A DNA stretch of 5,840 bases from contig JAJZKJ010000164.1 in NCBI GenBank assembly GCA_021804195.1, positions 1 to 5,840 on the forward strand. The letters run 5' to 3'. Source of the DNA: Acidobacteriota bacterium (GTDB lineage Bacteria > Planctomycetota > Phycisphaerae > WQYP01 > JAJZKJ01). Below the pieces are notes generated by a model. That model saw only the letters and a program-made list of their open reading frames with translations. It did not search any database and was not told the DNA's origin. Each line of letters starts with the position of its first letter. Position 1 is the stretch's first letter. The position numbers and the translations under genes were made by a program. Below are positions 4,804 to 5,840 of the stretch, in pieces.

Positions 4804-4825
4804 TATTCGGGCCGGGATTTACCGC

Positions 4826-4854
4826 TTGACAACGCTTCTGTTATCTGATAAGGT
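4826..4854 (+). promoter_or_regulatory. Sigma-70-type promoter of the regulator-integrase operon
   Basis: TTGACA (4826-4831) is a perfect -35 hexamer. With the standard 17-bp spacer the -10 is TAAGGT (4849-4854), which keeps the key first T, A and last T. Transcription would then begin around 4861, on or next to the ATG of the XRE gene, giving a leaderless or nearly leaderless message. AAGGTG (4850-4855) could instead serve as a Shine-Dalgarno 5 bp before the ATG if transcription starts further upstream. Confidence 0.65.
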
Positions 4855-4860
4855 GTAACC

Positions 4861-5067
4861 ATGAATATCGACCTTGATAAACAAATACGCGACTTAATAA
4901 GCCGATCCGGCATGTCGCAATATCGGCTGGCAATCGAATCCGGCGTGTCCGATGCGGCTGTCTGCCGATTCCTAAACGGCAATCAATCATTGACGCTACG
5001 CACCGCCAGTAAGCTGCTGGCGGCGCTCAATGTTTCTGTTGAATTCAAACCAAGCAAAGGCAGGTGA
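4861..5067 (+). CDS. XRE/Cro-C1-type transcriptional regulator, 68 aa
   Basis: This is a single-domain lambda-repressor-like DNA-binding protein. Residues 19-38 (SQYRLAIESGVSDAAVCRFL) form the HTH, preceded by the first helix (LDKQIRDLISRSG, 5-17) and followed by NGNQSLTLRTASKLLAALNV (39-58). The last ten residues form a short strand and basic tail (SVEFKPSKGR). It lacks a dimerisation or protease-sensing domain, so it probably acts as a small Cro-like repressor. The ATG at 4861 is the first start after the promoter. The integrase gene begins 3 bp after its stop, so the two are co-transcribed, and control of its own promoter and hence of integrase level is the obvious inference. The tandem repeat and hairpin upstream are candidate targets. 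Antitoxin function (HigA-like) is possible by fold, but no toxin gene adjoins it. Confidence 0.85.
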   Translation: MNIDLDKQIRDLISRSGMSQYRLAIESGVSDAAVCRFLNGNQSLTLRTASKLLAALNVSVEFKPSKGR

Positions 5068-5070
5068 ATC

Positions 5071-5840
5071 ATGCGTATCTACCGACCAACACGCCGTACC
5101 GCCGATGGGCAACAAATTCCGTATGACAAGTTTTACGCCGAGTTACGCACCGCTGACGGGCGGATCATGCGATTGCCGGGCTTTGCGAATCAACGCCTGA
5201 CCGAATCCCTTGGCCGCAACGTGCAGCGCCTGATTGACTGCCGGGCCAGTGGCGAAACGCTGCCGCAAGATACCGCGAAGTGGCTGGAAACGCTGCCGCA
5301 CCAGACTACCGAAGTCTTGGCCCGCTGGGGCCTGCTCCAAGGCCATACGCTGGCCGCTGGTACGCCGTTGAGCCAACATATCGCCGATTGGAAAGCTGAC
5401 CTGTTGGCACGCGGCAATACCGCCAAGCACGCTAAAATATCCGCTTACCGCGTTGAGAGCGTGGCCAAGGCTTGCGGATTCAAGTTTTATGCCGACATAT
5501 CCGCTGCCAAGGTTCAGCAGGAACTGGCCGACCGCCGCAAGGATACGATAGATGCCGACGGCAAGCCGGTACGCGGCTTGAGCATTCAAAGCACAAACTT
5601 CTATTTGTCCTGCTGCAAATCATTTTGCCGATGGATGATGCGCGAACGCCGGGCAACCGTGAACCCGGTTGAATATCTGGATGGCCAGAACGTGGCCACC
5701 GACAAGCGGCATATCCGCCGCAATTTGAATCAATCAGACTTTGCCAAGCTGTTGACCGCCGCACAAGCCGGGCCAGAGCGTTACGGCATGACCGGAGCCG
5801 AGCGAGCCTTGCTTTATGAACTGCAGTTCATAAAGCAAGG
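5071..5840 (+). CDS. Tyrosine recombinase (phage-type integrase), N-terminal part, truncated at the window end
   Basis: The frame is open from the ATG at 5071 to the last base (256 codons). AAAGG (5056-5060) and AGGTGA (5062-5067) lie upstream, overlapping the end of the XRE gene. Residues 1-95 are an extension that I associate with planctomycete integrases (LPGFANQRLTESLGRNVQRL at 35-54; WLETLP; ARWGLL). The SAM-like core-binding domain spans about 98-205: TPLSQHIADWKADLLARGNT (98-117), then SIQSTNFYLSCCKSFCRWMM (171-190) and NPVEYL. The catalytic domain has just begun (RYGMTGAERALLYEL, 237-251), and the first catalytic Arg, expected within about ten residues ('ETGLR'), is not reached. Residues after 251 (QFIKQG) do not fit the family and come from the second arm of a perfect palindrome, so the real frame probably diverges at 5824. 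The role is integration and excision of the element. Confidence 0.85.
   Translation, partial: MRIYRPTRRTADGQQIPYDKFYAELRTADGRIMRLPGFANQRLTESLGRNVQRLIDCRASGETLPQDTAKWLETLPHQTTEVLARWGLLQGHTLAAGTPLSQHIADWKADLLARGNTAKHAKISAYRVESVAKACGFKFYADISAAKVQQELADRRKDTIDADGKPVRGLSIQSTNFYLSCCKSFCRWMMRERRATVNPVEYLDGQNVATDKRHIRRNLNQSDFAKLLTAAQAGPERYGMTGAERALLYELQFIKQ
5807..5840. repeat. Perfect 34-bp palindrome at the window end
   Basis: CCTTGCTTTATGAACTG (5807-5823) is followed without spacer by its exact reverse complement (5824-5840), with the centre inside a CTGCAG. The second arm runs to the final base, so the full length may be larger. It replaces the expected integrase sequence from codon 252 on. A fold-back chimera or contig-end artefact is the most economical reading; a natural hairpin end or recombination site is the alternative. 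Confidence 0.9.

Noticed and set aside
5003..5023. CCGCCAG / CTGGCGG inverted repeat in the XRE gene
   Set aside because: Explained by codons of a conserved helix (TASKLLAAL); common in G+C-rich coding DNA, with a short stem.

Overview
The window looks like part of an integrated mobile element from a bacterium of the Planctomycetota (Phycisphaerae-like), probably recovered from a metagenome. The main clue is the partial tyrosine recombinase at the right end. Its long N-terminal extension and stretches such as 'RYGMTGAERALLYEL' resemble integrases I know from planctomycete genomes, and it sits directly behind a tiny XRE regulator, an arrangement I also associate with that phylum. This host assignment is recalled, not searched. 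Every supported gene is on the + strand. No rRNA, tRNA, CRISPR array or insertion sequence is visible.

Layout. (1) Bases 2-379 are the 3' end of a gene that starts outside the window, closed by a good intrinsic terminator at 421-443. (2) After a repeat-rich leader (444-507) comes a left operon: a 64-aa protein, an AlpA/excisionase-type winged-helix protein joined to it by an ATGA overlap, a strong hairpin at 943-971, and a 509-aa RepA-like RecA-fold ATPase with a DnaB-N-like front end. (3) A 116-bp gap (2516-2631) holds three short dyads, one of them a strong bulged hairpin. It is followed by a second operon: a 45-aa protein, a Spo11/topoisomerase VI A-subunit-like TOPRIM protein, a probably ParB-related protein with an internal duplication, and a helix-turn-helix protein of the kind seen in small terminase subunits. 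The first three genes of this set are linked by ATGA overlaps and the fourth overlaps the third by 16 bp. (4) At 4765-4860 lies a hairpin containing a perfect tandem 10-bp repeat, followed by a promoter with a consensus -35 hexamer. This promoter drives the XRE regulator and the integrase.

How the parts may work together (inference): the ATPase, the topoisomerase-like protein and the ParB-like protein form a plasmid-like replication or DNA-processing module. The AlpA-like and XRE proteins would control it and control excision, and the integrase inserts the element. No relaxase, capsid or large terminase gene is in view, so whether this is a satellite, an integrative plasmid or a phage segment cannot be settled here.

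The most biologically interesting gene is the stand-alone type IIB topoisomerase A-like protein, which has no B (ATPase) subunit beside it. The most unusual piece of sequence is a perfect 34-bp palindrome ending on the last base. It cuts the integrase just before its catalytic core and is more likely a fold-back assembly or amplification artefact than a natural hairpin end.
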